Below are positions 30,172 to 38,058 of a stretch of DNA of 64,000 nucleotides, in pieces (the first letter of the stretch is position 1; each line of letters opens with the position of its first letter). The stretch is taken from contig NZ_CP007595.1 of the NCBI RefSeq assembly GCF_000785535.1, positions 868,001 to 932,000 on the forward strand. The letters are read 5' to 3'. The position numbers were made by a program, and so were the translations under genes. The notes beneath the pieces were generated by a model. It worked only from the letters and a program-made list of their open reading frames with translations. It was not told the DNA's origin and did no database searches. This DNA comes from Arthrobacter sp. PAMC 25486. Its GTDB lineage: Bacteria; Actinomycetota; Actinomycetes; Actinomycetales; Micrococcaceae.

Positions 30172-30322
30172 TAAACTTTGGGATTGTGTGTATCCGTGCA
30201 GGTCGGCGGATACAACAGCTTGACCTGACGTTCACCATAATTCGAGCATCCCCACGCCGCTGTCAACGGTCAAGCTACGCCCTCTACGACCGAATTTACG
30301 TATCAAAAGAGAGTTATACATC
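30172..30322 (+). promoter_or_regulatory. rpsT promoter and leader
   Basis: TAAACT (30172-30177) looks like a -10 box and would give a leader of about 135 bases. In the leader, TGTATCCG (30189-30196) pairs perfectly with CGGATACA (30207-30214). Leaders of this length before rpsT allow autoregulation in other bacteria; here that is inference. Confidence 0.45.
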
Positions 30323-30583
30323 GTGGCTAATATCAAGTCTCAGAAGAAGCGCATCCTTACGAACGAGAAGTCGCGCGTGCGCAACCTCGCCGTTCGTTCA
30401 GGCGTCAAGACCGCTATCCGTGCAGTAAACACGGCAGTGGCCGCGGGCGACAAGGATGCAGCTGCTGCCGCACTGGTGAATGCCGGCCGCAAGCTGGACA
30501 AGGCTGTCAGCAAGGGCGTCCTGCACGCCAACAACGCTGCCAACCGCAAGTCAGCCATCTCCAAGAAGGTTAACGCCCTCTAA
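30323..30583 (+). CDS. rpsT: 30S ribosomal protein bS20
   Basis: Primary 16S rRNA-binding protein of the small subunit. The 86-residue, Lys/Ala-rich helical protein begins [20 protein letters not shown] and ends [12 protein letters not shown], typical of S20. The start is GTG with AGAGAG about 9 bases before. A strong terminator follows. In related genomes the next gene, convergent, is holA; here 17 kb separates them. Confidence 0.97.
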   Translation: MANIKSQKKRILTNEKSRVRNLAVRSGVKTAIRAVNTAVAAGDKDAAAAALVNAGRKLDKAVSKGVLHANNAANRKSAISKKVNAL

Positions 30584-30610
30584 GGGAAGCTGATCTGCTT
30601 CGCAACTCAA

Positions 30611-30646
30611 ATGTTGGACCCCCGCCTGATGGTGGGGGTCCAACAT
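30611..30646 (+). terminator. rpsT terminator
   Basis: A perfect 13-bp stem, ATGTTGGACCCCC (30611-30623) with GGGGGTCCAACAT (30634-30646), a 10-base loop, then GTTTAAG. Confidence 0.85.
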
Positions 30647-30828
30647 GTTTAAGCCGCCCTGTTGTAGCTGTCCTTGCCAAATAATCCTTGGATCAGGTCT
30701 GCCAAACAATCAATCTCAAGCGATTTAACGGATGGCTACATGGGGAAGACCACCTTGGCTCGGTTATCTCACGATGCCCGAGGTCCGGAAGCTGCCGGTG
30801 AGTCCGCCAGCGTCTCCGACCGTTCTGG

Positions 30829-31059
30829 CTATCCCTCTTCTTCAGTGCGCCAGATGACATGAACCCACCGCTGCCCCTCGCTGTCCCATGACTCTGTGTG
30901 GCCCAGCAGTGCGATGTCTTGGAATGAGACGTCGATTCCGCGCGCGTTCAAGGTGTGGTGGAGTTCTTCCGTGGCCTCCCGAACGGCGGCGGTTGCAGCT
31001 TCGGGGACATCGGACGCCACCGGCCGTGAGGACGTAAACAGTTCTGTCATGGACGCCAT
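30829..31059 (-). CDS. Small hypothetical protein
   Basis: A 76-residue frame with GAGGG 6 bases before the ATG. The acidic, soluble sequence has a helix-prone centre (AATAAVREATEELHHTLNARGIDV) and ends in two strands (WDSEGQRWVHVIWRTEEEG). No family is recognised. It is the first gene after the rpsT terminator and could be the left member of the accessory block. An ATG 9 bases further in is possible. Confidence 0.5.
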   Translation of the reverse strand: MASMTELFTSSRPVASDVPEAATAAVREATEELHHTLNARGIDVSFQDIALLGHTESWDSEGQRWVHVIWRTEEEG

Positions 31060-31322
31060 TGTGCACCCTCGGCGCGTTTAAGGGAACCACTTTGTGCCGT
31101 GGGGGCCCGTAGCAATGAGATCTTGCGGCCTGCCTTCGAGGCGGGTCCTGGTGTCCCACTGGGCGATTGGGGTTTCGTCCGCTCGCAGAAGGGCAGGTGT
31201 CCAATCGGCGTTGTCGTGAGCTTGGGGCCTGGTGTGGGCGGGCGCGACCATGGTACGCAAAGGGCCTCTGGCTCGCGTTAACTGTTGACCAAATGGCTCG
31301 TCGACCATGGTGGCACTAATCT
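31060..31322. other. Non-coding stretch before the GH15 promoter
   Basis: No supported gene. A leftward 88-codon frame crosses it but has no ribosome site and would start inside the operator array. Confidence 0.4.
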
Positions 31323-31378
31323 CGCAACAATTGCGTCTCCGCAAACTCTTGCGTTAACGCAATCATTGCGTCTAACGT
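31323..31378 (+). promoter_or_regulatory. GH15 promoter with six alternating MarR-type half-sites
   Basis: CGCAA and TTGCG alternate six times: starts at 31323, 31331, 31340, 31349, 31358 and 31366. The central pair forms a perfect 14-bp palindrome, TTGCGTTAACGCAA (31349-31362). TTGCGT at 31349 also serves as a -35 box, with an 18-bp spacer to TAACGT (31373-31378). The ATG follows 6 bases later, so the mRNA is probably leaderless. The same half-sites lie at the marR promoter. Confidence 0.7.
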
Positions 31379-31384
31379 CAAGTT

Positions 31385-33154
31385 ATGTCGGCTGTCATTC
31401 AGGTCCCTGAATCGCCTCACGTGTTGCGTGAGTACGCCATAATTGCCGACGGGGAACGTTCGGCCTTGATCGGACCCCGCGGGGATGTGGCGTGGATGTG
31501 TGTGCCGCGCTGGGACAGTGAGGCAGTCTTTTCCTCCCTGATTGGTGGTGGCGGTACTTTTGCGGTGACCCCCCTCAGCGACCGGTACGTCTGGGGTGGC
31601 AGCTACCAGGATGGGACACTGATCTGGACGAGCCGCTGGGTCACCAGCGGGGGAATCATCGAATGCCGGGAGGCGCTGGCGCAGCCGGCGGAGCCACATA
31701 CGGCAGTGCTGTTGCGCCGGTTGCGTGCAGTCGCCAGCCCTGCCGCCCTGCGTGTGGTTCTTAAAGCGGGCGCTGGCTTCGGCAAATATGGCATGAATCG
31801 GCTCAAATGTGCTGACGGTGTCTGGACAGGCCGCAGCGGTTCCCTGCACCTGCGCCTGTCCGGGGCCGAGAAGGCCACGGTGCACGATGGCGAACTGCAG
31901 CTGAGCCTGGAGGTTTCCACTGGCGGGGAGCATGACCTGGTCCTGGAACTTTCCGACCAGCCGTTCACCTCAGGCCCCGTGGCTGCGGCCGCGGCGTGGG
32001 CGGAAACGGAACACAGCTGGAAAGACGCCGTCCCGGCCCTGTTGGACACCATCGCCCCCGATGATGCCCGCCAGTCCTATGCCGTGTTGCGCGGCATGAC
32101 CGGTGGCGGTGGCGCCATGGTCGCCGCAGCAACACTGGGCCTGCCCGAGCGCGCCCAGGAAAAACGTAATTACGACTACCGCTATGCCTGGATCCGCGAC
32201 CAGTGCTATGCCGGTCAGGCCGTAGCAGCGTGCGGGGCGCACCCGTTGCTCGATGACGCTGTCAGGTTCGTGACCAGCAGGCTTTTGGCGGACGGGCCGG
32301 GCCTGAAACCCGCCTATACGGTAACGGGCGGACGGGTTCCGGACGAAACTGATCTTGGCCTGGCCGGGTACCCGGGCGGTTCCGCGAAAGTGGGGAACTG
32401 GGTCAATGAACAATTCCAACTGGATGCCTTCGGCGAGACGCTGCTGCTCTTCGCCGCTGCCGCCACCCATGATCGTTTGGACCTGGAAAACTGGCGGGCT
32501 GCGGAGACAGCGGTACAAGCCATCACGGAGCGCTGGCAGGAACCAGACGCCGGAATTTGGGAGCTCAACAACGACAGGTGGGCGCATTCACGGCTGACCT
32601 GCGCGGCCGGATTGCGCAGCATAGCCGTCCACGCCCCGGCTGCCCAAGGCGCGGGATGGACGTCGCTGGCTGACACAATAGTTGCCGACACGGCCAAGGA
32701 TTCTCTGCACCCCAGCGGCCGGTGGCAGCGCAGCCCCGGCGATGACCGGGTGGATGCAGCCTTGCTGCTGCCCATTTTGCGTGGCGCAGTCCCGGTGCAC
32801 GACCCGCGGAGTCTGGCAACCGTAGCGGCCATCCGGGCTGATCTGGGCCGCGAAGGGTATCTCTACCGTTTCCGCCAAGACACGCGCCCATTGGCGCAGG
32901 CGGAGGGGGCCTTCCTGCTGTGCGGCTTTGACATGGCCATGGCCCTTCACCAGCAAGGCCACAAGGTCGAGGCGATGCACTGGTTTGAACGCAACCGTGC
33001 CGCCTGCGCCACCACAGGTTTGTTCACCGAGGAATACGACGTCGAACAGCGCCAGCTGCGCGGTAATTTCCCGCAGGCATTCGTCCACGCCGCCATGCTC
33101 GAGGCCGGCAAACGCCTCGCCACGCCGCCGGCGCTTGAGCGAGATTACCCCTAG
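31385..33154 (+). CDS. Glycoside hydrolase family 15 protein (trehalase/glucoamylase-like)
   Basis: Predicted cytoplasmic (alpha/alpha)6 inverting glycosidase; bacterial relatives act on trehalose or malto-/isomalto-oligosaccharides. The 589-residue protein has an N-terminal beta-sandwich (ALIGPRGDVAWMCVPRWDS), then the barrel with NYDYRYAWIRDQCY, AGIWELNNDRWAHSRLTC (candidate general acid Glu), SPGDDRVDAALLLP, and TEEYDVEQRQLRGNFPQAFVHAAML (candidate general base Glu). No signal peptide is present. It is the first gene of a rightward operon with an SDR 9 bases after its stop, controlled by the half-site array. The substrate is not known. Confidence 0.9.
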   Translation: MSAVIQVPESPHVLREYAIIADGERSALIGPRGDVAWMCVPRWDSEAVFSSLIGGGGTFAVTPLSDRYVWGGSYQDGTLIWTSRWVTSGGIIECREALAQPAEPHTAVLLRRLRAVASPAALRVVLKAGAGFGKYGMNRLKCADGVWTGRSGSLHLRLSGAEKATVHDGELQLSLEVSTGGEHDLVLELSDQPFTSGPVAAAAAWAETEHSWKDAVPALLDTIAPDDARQSYAVLRGMTGGGGAMVAAATLGLPERAQEKRNYDYRYAWIRDQCYAGQAVAACGAHPLLDDAVRFVTSRLLADGPGLKPAYTVTGGRVPDETDLGLAGYPGGSAKVGNWVNEQFQLDAFGETLLLFAAAATHDRLDLENWRAAETAVQAITERWQEPDAGIWELNNDRWAHSRLTCAAGLRSIAVHAPAAQGAGWTSLADTIVADTAKDSLHPSGRWQRSPGDDRVDAALLLPILRGAVPVHDPRSLATVAAIRADLGREGYLYRFRQDTRPLAQAEGAFLLCGFDMAMALHQQGHKVEAMHWFERNRAACATTGLFTEEYDVEQRQLRGNFPQAFVHAAMLEAGKRLATPPALERDYP

Positions 33155-33163
33155 GGAGCAACG

Positions 33164-34186
33164 ATGAAAACAGTTCGCCAGGTCGTTGTAGTGACAGGAG
33201 CCAGCGGTGGGATTGGCCGGGCCACCGCCATCGCCTTCGGACGCCGCGGCGCCACGGTTGCTCTGTTGGCCCGGGGCCAGGCGGGGCTCGACGGCGCCGC
33301 CGCGGAAGTGGAGGCCGCCGGGGGCACGGCATTGATCGTACCGGTGGACACGTCAGATTCTGCTGCCGTCGACGCGGCTGCGGAGCGGGTTGAAAACGAA
33401 CTGGGCCCCATTGATATATGGGTCAACGTGGCCTTCACCTCCGTCTTCGCCCCTTTCTCCCAGATCAAACCGGAGGAGTTCGCCCGGGTCACCGCCGTGT
33501 CCTACCTGGGGTACGTCTATGGAACCATGGCCGCCTTGACCCGGATGCGCACCCGGAACCGGGGCACGATTGTCCAGGTCGGCTCTGCCTTGGCCTATCG
33601 CGGCATACCGCTCCAGAGCGCCTATTGCGGTGCCAAACATGCCATCCAGGGGTTCAATGAATCGTTGCGGTGTGAGCTGCTCCACGAACATAGCGGTATC
33701 CACAACACCATGGTGCAAATGCCTGCCGTGAACACCCCACAGTTCTCCTGGGTTCTTTCCCGGCTGCCCAAAAAAGCCCAGCCGGTACCACCCATTTATC
33801 AGCCCGAAGTGGCGGCCCGCGCCGTCGTCTATGCCGCTGACCATCCTCAGCGCCGCGAATATTGGGTCGGTGGCAGCACCGCCGCAACCCTGTTAGCCAA
33901 CGCCGTGGCCCCGGGACTGCTGGATGTCTATCTGGCCCGCACCGGTTTCGCCTCGCAGCAGACCAGCGAACAGCGGCCCGCGGACCAGCCGGTCAACTTG
34001 TGGGAACCAGCGGATGCCGATACCGACTTCGGCACGCATGGCGTCTTTGACCACCGCTCCACAGCACGGAGCCACCAAGTGTGGGCGTCTCAACATCACG
34101 GGATGTTGGCGGTGGGGGCAGCTGGCAGTGTGTTGGGACTGGCCGCAGTTGCAGGGGTCCTGCTCGGGCGCTGGGTGCGGCAATGA
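33164..34186 (+). CDS. SDR family oxidoreductase with C-terminal membrane helix
   Basis: NAD(P)-dependent short-chain dehydrogenase of 340 residues. It shows TGASGGIGRATA, the Asp/Asn-type strand VPVDTSD, IWVNVAF in place of the usual NNAG, and the catalytic Ser with YCGAK. The C-terminal about 100 residues exceed the core and end in a hydrophobic helix (LAVGAAGSVLGLAAVAGVLLG), so the enzyme may be membrane-tethered. GGAG precedes the ATG by 6 bases. It overlaps the next gene by 4 bases. Confidence 0.9.
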   Translation: MKTVRQVVVVTGASGGIGRATAIAFGRRGATVALLARGQAGLDGAAAEVEAAGGTALIVPVDTSDSAAVDAAAERVENELGPIDIWVNVAFTSVFAPFSQIKPEEFARVTAVSYLGYVYGTMAALTRMRTRNRGTIVQVGSALAYRGIPLQSAYCGAKHAIQGFNESLRCELLHEHSGIHNTMVQMPAVNTPQFSWVLSRLPKKAQPVPPIYQPEVAARAVVYAADHPQRREYWVGGSTAATLLANAVAPGLLDVYLARTGFASQQTSEQRPADQPVNLWEPADADTDFGTHGVFDHRSTARSHQVWASQHHGMLAVGAAGSVLGLAAVAGVLLGRWVRQ

Positions 34187-34518
34187 AGACGCTTGAGTTC
34201 TGCCGGGGCTTGCTGGGACTGTGCCAACTGATCAGGCCCCAGCTGCTGTACCGAGCCGCCACCGGCACCGCCCCGTCCCCCGGCGCGGCAGTGGTCGTGC
34301 GGGTTCTCGGTGCCCGGCACGTAGTCCAGGCGCTGTTGCTGACGCGGGCCGGATCGACGGCGCAGGGTGGGAAGACCTGGCATCGTTGCGGTGCGCTCGT
34401 CGACCTTGCCCATGCGGCAACGATGGTCGCCTTGGCCTGTGGAAATGGGCGTTGGCGCAAACCAGCCGGCATTGATGCGGCCCTGGCCTCGACCTTCGCC
34501 GTGCTGGAGTCACGATGA
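34183..34518 (+). CDS. Hypothetical protein coupled to the SDR
   Basis: A 111-residue frame whose ATG overlaps the SDR stop (ATGA). Alternating hydrophobic stretches (AAVVVRVLGARHVVQALLL, ALVDLAHAATMVALACG) suggest a small membrane-associated protein. No family is recognised. It is the third gene of the GH15-SDR operon and ends one base before the convergent marR stop. Confidence 0.65.
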   Translation: MKTLEFCRGLLGLCQLIRPQLLYRAATGTAPSPGAAVVVRVLGARHVVQALLLTRAGSTAQGGKTWHRCGALVDLAHAATMVALACGNGRWRKPAGIDAALASTFAVLESR

Positions 34519-34519
34519 A

Positions 34520-35077
34520 TCAGCTACCAGTCCCCGGCCGGTCACGGTGTGGCCCATCCTTCAAGGTCAGGGCGAAGCGTTCATCGTCACGGATTTCCCC
34601 AGCCGCCTGTGCGAAGGCCTCCAACGCCGGCCCCAAGGTTGCGCGTAGTGTGGCGGGCATCCGGTTCATGACGGCCGCGATGGCCGTACGGCGGTGTTCC
34701 ATCACCGTATCCACCAGTTCCTTGCCGTGTGCACTGAGGGCAAGGAGTAGATACCGCCGGTCCGCCGGGTTGTCCCTGCGATCCAGCAGGCCCGCCGCGA
34801 CCAGCCGGTCGCAGGTCCTGGTGGCATTGGAGGGATGCACGCCCAGATCAGCGGCCACCGCGCCGAGATTTTGCGGGCCATGCGTAGCTATGAGGACCAG
34901 TACGCGCAGCTGCGGGGAGGTGACGCGATACTCAACCTCTGCCACCGATTGGGCGATGACGGCCAAGAACACGCGTGCGGCACGCATGGCCGCATCAATG
35001 TCATCGACCCCGTCAGCCGAGCTTTCGGCGGCCTTCGGGTCGTCACCTGCAAGGCCGTGGGTAATTAAGGTGTTCAC
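34520..35077 (-). CDS. MarR-family transcriptional regulator
   Basis: Winged-helix dimeric regulator. GTG at 35077 gives 185 residues: an N-terminal dimerisation helix (AMRAARVFLAVIAQSVAEV), TSPQLRVLVLIATHGPQNLGAVAADLGVHPSNATRTCDRLVAAGLL as the DNA-binding helices, and the wing DRRDNPADRRYLLLALS. ATG at 35131 would place the operator and promoter inside the coding region, so the GTG is preferred; it sits 7 bases after a -10 box (GATACT), implying a leaderless mRNA. It lies in the middle of the metabolic cluster with the same half-sites at its own promoter and at GH15, so it is the likely regulator of both. The ligand is unknown. Confidence 0.88.
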   Translation of the reverse strand: MNTLITHGLAGDDPKAAESSADGVDDIDAAMRAARVFLAVIAQSVAEVEYRVTSPQLRVLVLIATHGPQNLGAVAADLGVHPSNATRTCDRLVAAGLLDRRDNPADRRYLLLALSAHGKELVDTVMEHRRTAIAAVMNRMPATLRATLGPALEAFAQAAGEIRDDERFALTLKDGPHRDRPGTGS

Positions 35078-35084
35078 GCCTACG

Positions 35085-35122
35085 AGTATCCATCTTTTAG
35101 TTGCGAACACGCAATCTTTGCG
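35085..35122 (-). promoter_or_regulatory. marR promoter with operator half-sites
   Basis: Read leftward: CGCAA - 3 bases - TTGCG - 4 bases - CGCAA (35122 to 35101). TTGCGT (35114-35109) is the -35 box, an 18-bp spacer follows, and GATACT (35090-35085) is the -10 box. The layout copies that of the GH15 promoter, including the spacer. The sites also face the rightward operon that starts at 35222. Confidence 0.7.
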
Positions 35123-35221
35123 TGCATTCATCTATTGGCCGAGCCAGGACCATCTGAGCATGGACCGCCCTATGATCCCTACACGGAAAGCTCAGGCCCT
35201 CGGGCGAGGGAAGGACCGAAC

Positions 35222-35707
35222 ATGAAGAATCCGTTCCATCAACATATCCGGGCGCAGGGAGTCGAGCCTGGCGACGTCGTGCACGGCATCGACAGGATGG
35301 TGCGCAACATTGAAACAGGCCGCTTTGAGCGTTCACTCGCAGCGCTCACGGCCGCCGGAGCGCTGGTCACCGCGGCGGAAATCTACTTTGAACACGACAA
35401 GGCCAGCTTCGGAAACAAATGGATGTGGGTGCCGGTAATCCTGGGACCCCTCGGGGCCGTGGCGGGGGTGGCAGGGGTTTGCAGCAAACGTATGGCAAAA
35501 ACAGCGCTCCCGCTGGCCTCGGCCGTCATTGTCGCCAACGGCCTCCAGGGAACGTACTTCCATGCGCGCGGTATTGCCCAGAAGCCCGGCGGCTTCAAAA
35601 ACCTGCGCTACAACATGGAAATGGGTCCTCCCCTGTTGGCCCCGCTGCTGGTGACCATGGTCGGTGGCATGGGCCTGCTCGCGGCTGTGCTGAGGCGGGA
35701 AAAATGA
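35222..35707 (+). CDS. Four-helix membrane protein of the GMC cluster
   Basis: A 161-residue protein with about four membrane helices (roughly 40-60, 68-88, 93-113, 136-156). Two helix ends carry a similar YF-x0/1-H arrangement (EIYFEHDK and GTYFHARG). No family is recognised. GGGAAGGA precedes the ATG, and TATGAT at 35171 is a good -10 candidate. The stop overlaps the gluconate dehydrogenase subunit 3 gene by 4 bases, so it is likely a membrane partner of that complex. Confidence 0.75.
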   Translation: MKNPFHQHIRAQGVEPGDVVHGIDRMVRNIETGRFERSLAALTAAGALVTAAEIYFEHDKASFGNKWMWVPVILGPLGAVAGVAGVCSKRMAKTALPLASAVIVANGLQGTYFHARGIAQKPGGFKNLRYNMEMGPPLLAPLLVTMVGGMGLLAAVLRREK

Positions 35708-36351
35708 GCACGCTGCCTCTTCCCACCAGCGATGGCGGCGCCCGGTTTCCGGGTTTTAGCGCCGCCAGCCAGGTCAAACATTGGGATACCGCAACGGCGT
35801 CCGTCGTCATGGGCCGGCTGGGCCGGCCACCGGATATCCACTTTTTCACCCCGGACGAAGAAGCCGCCGCAGGCGCCCTGTTCAACCAGCTCCTGGACCA
35901 ACGCGAGGAGCCGCGCGTGCCCGTCGTGGCCATGGTGGATGCCCGGTTGGCTGCCCAGGAAACGGACGGCTGGCACTACGAGGACATGCCCACGGATGCA
36001 CAAGCATGGCGGGGGACGTTGGCCGGCCTGGATGATGATGCCCGGCTTCGCTGCAGCACACGGTTTGCCACAGCCACGTGGAACGAGCAGACACGGCTGT
36101 TGCAGAGCATCCAAAACCTTGGCACGGCATTGTGGCACGGCTTCCCCGCGCAACAAGTCTGGAGTCTGTGGACCCGCTACGCGTGCACAGCGTTTTACGC
36201 CCATCCGTGGGCGTGGGATGAAATCGGTTTCGCGGGGCCGGCCTACCCGCGAGGCTACAAAAACATGGGTGTGGACGCTTTGGAGCCCTTTGAGGTTCGT
36301 GATGTCCGTCCAGCCGCGGACCCGACACGGCCAAAGTTGGCATCCCCATGA
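35704..36351 (+). CDS. Gluconate 2-dehydrogenase subunit 3 family protein
   Basis: Small subunit that accompanies membrane GMC dehydrogenases. The 215-residue protein contains FFTPDEEAAAGALFNQLL near the start and the family end motif WAWDEIGFAGPAYPRGYKNMG. No Tat or Sec signal is apparent, although many family members carry one. ATGA overlaps link it to the membrane protein upstream and to the GMC subunit downstream, indicating a complex. Confidence 0.85.
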   Translation: MSTLPLPTSDGGARFPGFSAASQVKHWDTATASVVMGRLGRPPDIHFFTPDEEAAAGALFNQLLDQREEPRVPVVAMVDARLAAQETDGWHYEDMPTDAQAWRGTLAGLDDDARLRCSTRFATATWNEQTRLLQSIQNLGTALWHGFPAQQVWSLWTRYACTAFYAHPWAWDEIGFAGPAYPRGYKNMGVDALEPFEVRDVRPAADPTRPKLASP

Positions 36352-37982
36352 GCACTGTGCGCCAGCGCAACGAATCGGCGTGGCTGCTCCCTGCCGGGCC
36401 GGGCACCAACCACGGCCTGCGTGAGCAGATGCGCCACTTCGCGGACGGGGACGAGGTCGATATCGTCATCGTCGGTTGCGGTGCCGGCGGGTCCACCCTG
36501 CTTCAGCGCCTGGCGCGGGCGGGCTGGCGGGCGGTGGCCATGGACGCCGGCCCGTTCTGGGATCCGGAACGCGACTGGGTCAGTGACGAGGCCGGTTCAC
36601 ACCACCTTTACTGGACCGAACCCCGGGTCATCGCAGGGAACGATCCGGTGCCCCTGGGCTCGAACAACTCGGGCCGGGGCGTGGGCGGGTCGATGGTCCA
36701 CTACGCCGGGTACGTGCCCAGGTTCCATCCCAGCGACTTCCGCACCCGGACCCTGGACGGGGTGGGTGCCGACTGGCCCCTGCAATACCAGGATCTCAGG
36801 CACTACTACCAGGACATTGAGGAGGAACTGCCGGTGGCCGGGGAACACTGGCCCTGGGGTGACCCGCACGGCTACCCCCACAGCCCCCATCCCGTCTCCG
36901 GCAACGGCGAAATCTTTCAGCGCGGCGCCCTGGCCTGTGGCATTACCGCGAAAGTGGGTCCGGTGGCGATCACCAACGGCCGCTTCGGCAACCGGCCCCA
37001 CTGCATCTACCGCGGCTTCTGCCTGCAAGGGTGCAAGGTCAACGCGAAAGCCTCACCGCTGATCACCCATATTCCCGATGCCCTGGCCCACGGCGCCGAG
37101 GTGCGCCCCGATTCCATGGTGACCCGTGTCGACGTCGATGCTCGAACCGGACTGGCCACGGGCGTGCACTACATGCGCGGGGGCGTGGCCCGTTTTCAGC
37201 GTGCCCGCATGGTCGCCGTTGCCGGCTACTCGATCGAGACCCCCCGCCTGTTGCTCAACTCCGCCTCCCCACGGTTTCCCGACGGGCTGTGCAACGACTT
37301 CGACCAGGTGGGCCGCTACCTCATGGTCCAGGGCGCGCCCCAGACCGCCGGTCGCTTCGACGCCGAGGTGCGGATGTGGAAGGGTCCGCCACCAGAAGTC
37401 AGCAGCGAGGAATTCTACGAAACTGACCCGACGAAACCCTATAAGCGCGGCTTCTCCATCCAAACCGTCTCGCCGCTGCCGATCACCTGGGCCGAACATG
37501 TCATGGCCCAAGGCCACTGGGGCCCCGCGCTGCGCAACTACATGAGCGACTACGTCCACTGGGCGTGTCTGGGAGCTTTGTGTGAATTCCTCCCCCAGGC
37601 CGGGAACCGGGTTACCCTCGCGAATGAGAGGGACCGGCATGGGCTGCCCGTGGCCCGTTTCAGCTATTCCCAAGGTGAAAACGACCGTGCCTTGATGACA
37701 GCAGCCCAGGAAAAGATGGAACTCATCCTCACCGCGGCCGGCGCCGATGACGTCATCACCATCAACCGCTACGCCCACCTGGTGGGTGGGGCCCGCATGG
37801 CCGGAACGCAGGAGGACGGCGTGGTCGACGCGGACTGCCGCAGCTTCGCCGTGGCGAACCTGCTCATCACCGATGGCAGTGTCCTGCCCACTCAGGGCAG
37901 CGCCAACCCGGCCCTGACCATCATGGCCGTCGCGGCCCGGGCCGCCGACCGGCTGCTCCTCAACGGGGGCCGGCGCCACTAA
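36348..37982 (+). CDS. GMC family FAD oxidoreductase (gluconate dehydrogenase-like large subunit)
   Basis: FAD-dependent alcohol/sugar-acid dehydrogenase of 544 residues. The dinucleotide fold GCGAGGS lies at 43-49. Further motifs are SNNSGRGVGGSMVHYAGYVPRF (FAD/active-site loop), CIYRGFCLQGCKVNAKAS (a Cys-rich stretch usual in gluconate 2-dehydrogenase-like members), YAHLVGGARM (active-site His), and ITDGSVLPTQGSANPALTIMA (flavin closing). The cytochrome c subunit usual in three-subunit gluconate dehydrogenases is not found in the cluster. It is coupled to subunit 3 by a 4-base overlap. Confidence 0.9.
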   Translation: MSTVRQRNESAWLLPAGPGTNHGLREQMRHFADGDEVDIVIVGCGAGGSTLLQRLARAGWRAVAMDAGPFWDPERDWVSDEAGSHHLYWTEPRVIAGNDPVPLGSNNSGRGVGGSMVHYAGYVPRFHPSDFRTRTLDGVGADWPLQYQDLRHYYQDIEEELPVAGEHWPWGDPHGYPHSPHPVSGNGEIFQRGALACGITAKVGPVAITNGRFGNRPHCIYRGFCLQGCKVNAKASPLITHIPDALAHGAEVRPDSMVTRVDVDARTGLATGVHYMRGGVARFQRARMVAVAGYSIETPRLLLNSASPRFPDGLCNDFDQVGRYLMVQGAPQTAGRFDAEVRMWKGPPPEVSSEEFYETDPTKPYKRGFSIQTVSPLPITWAEHVMAQGHWGPALRNYMSDYVHWACLGALCEFLPQAGNRVTLANERDRHGLPVARFSYSQGENDRALMTAAQEKMELILTAAGADDVITINRYAHLVGGARMAGTQEDGVVDADCRSFAVANLLITDGSVLPTQGSANPALTIMAVAARAADRLLLNGGRRH

Positions 37983-38058
37983 AACATCAAAACATCAAAC
38001 CACAGCACCGCAGCCGCGACCGCAGCTCGTGAACACATCCACCTTGGAGGACGGAAAC

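Noticed and set aside
31078..31344. 88-codon leftward frame ahead of the GH15 gene
   Set aside because: Would start inside the operator array, lacks a ribosome site and a family match.
37982..38005. Direct repeat of AAAACATC after the GMC gene
   Set aside because: Two short AT-rich copies only; too short to be an attachment site or operator without further copies.
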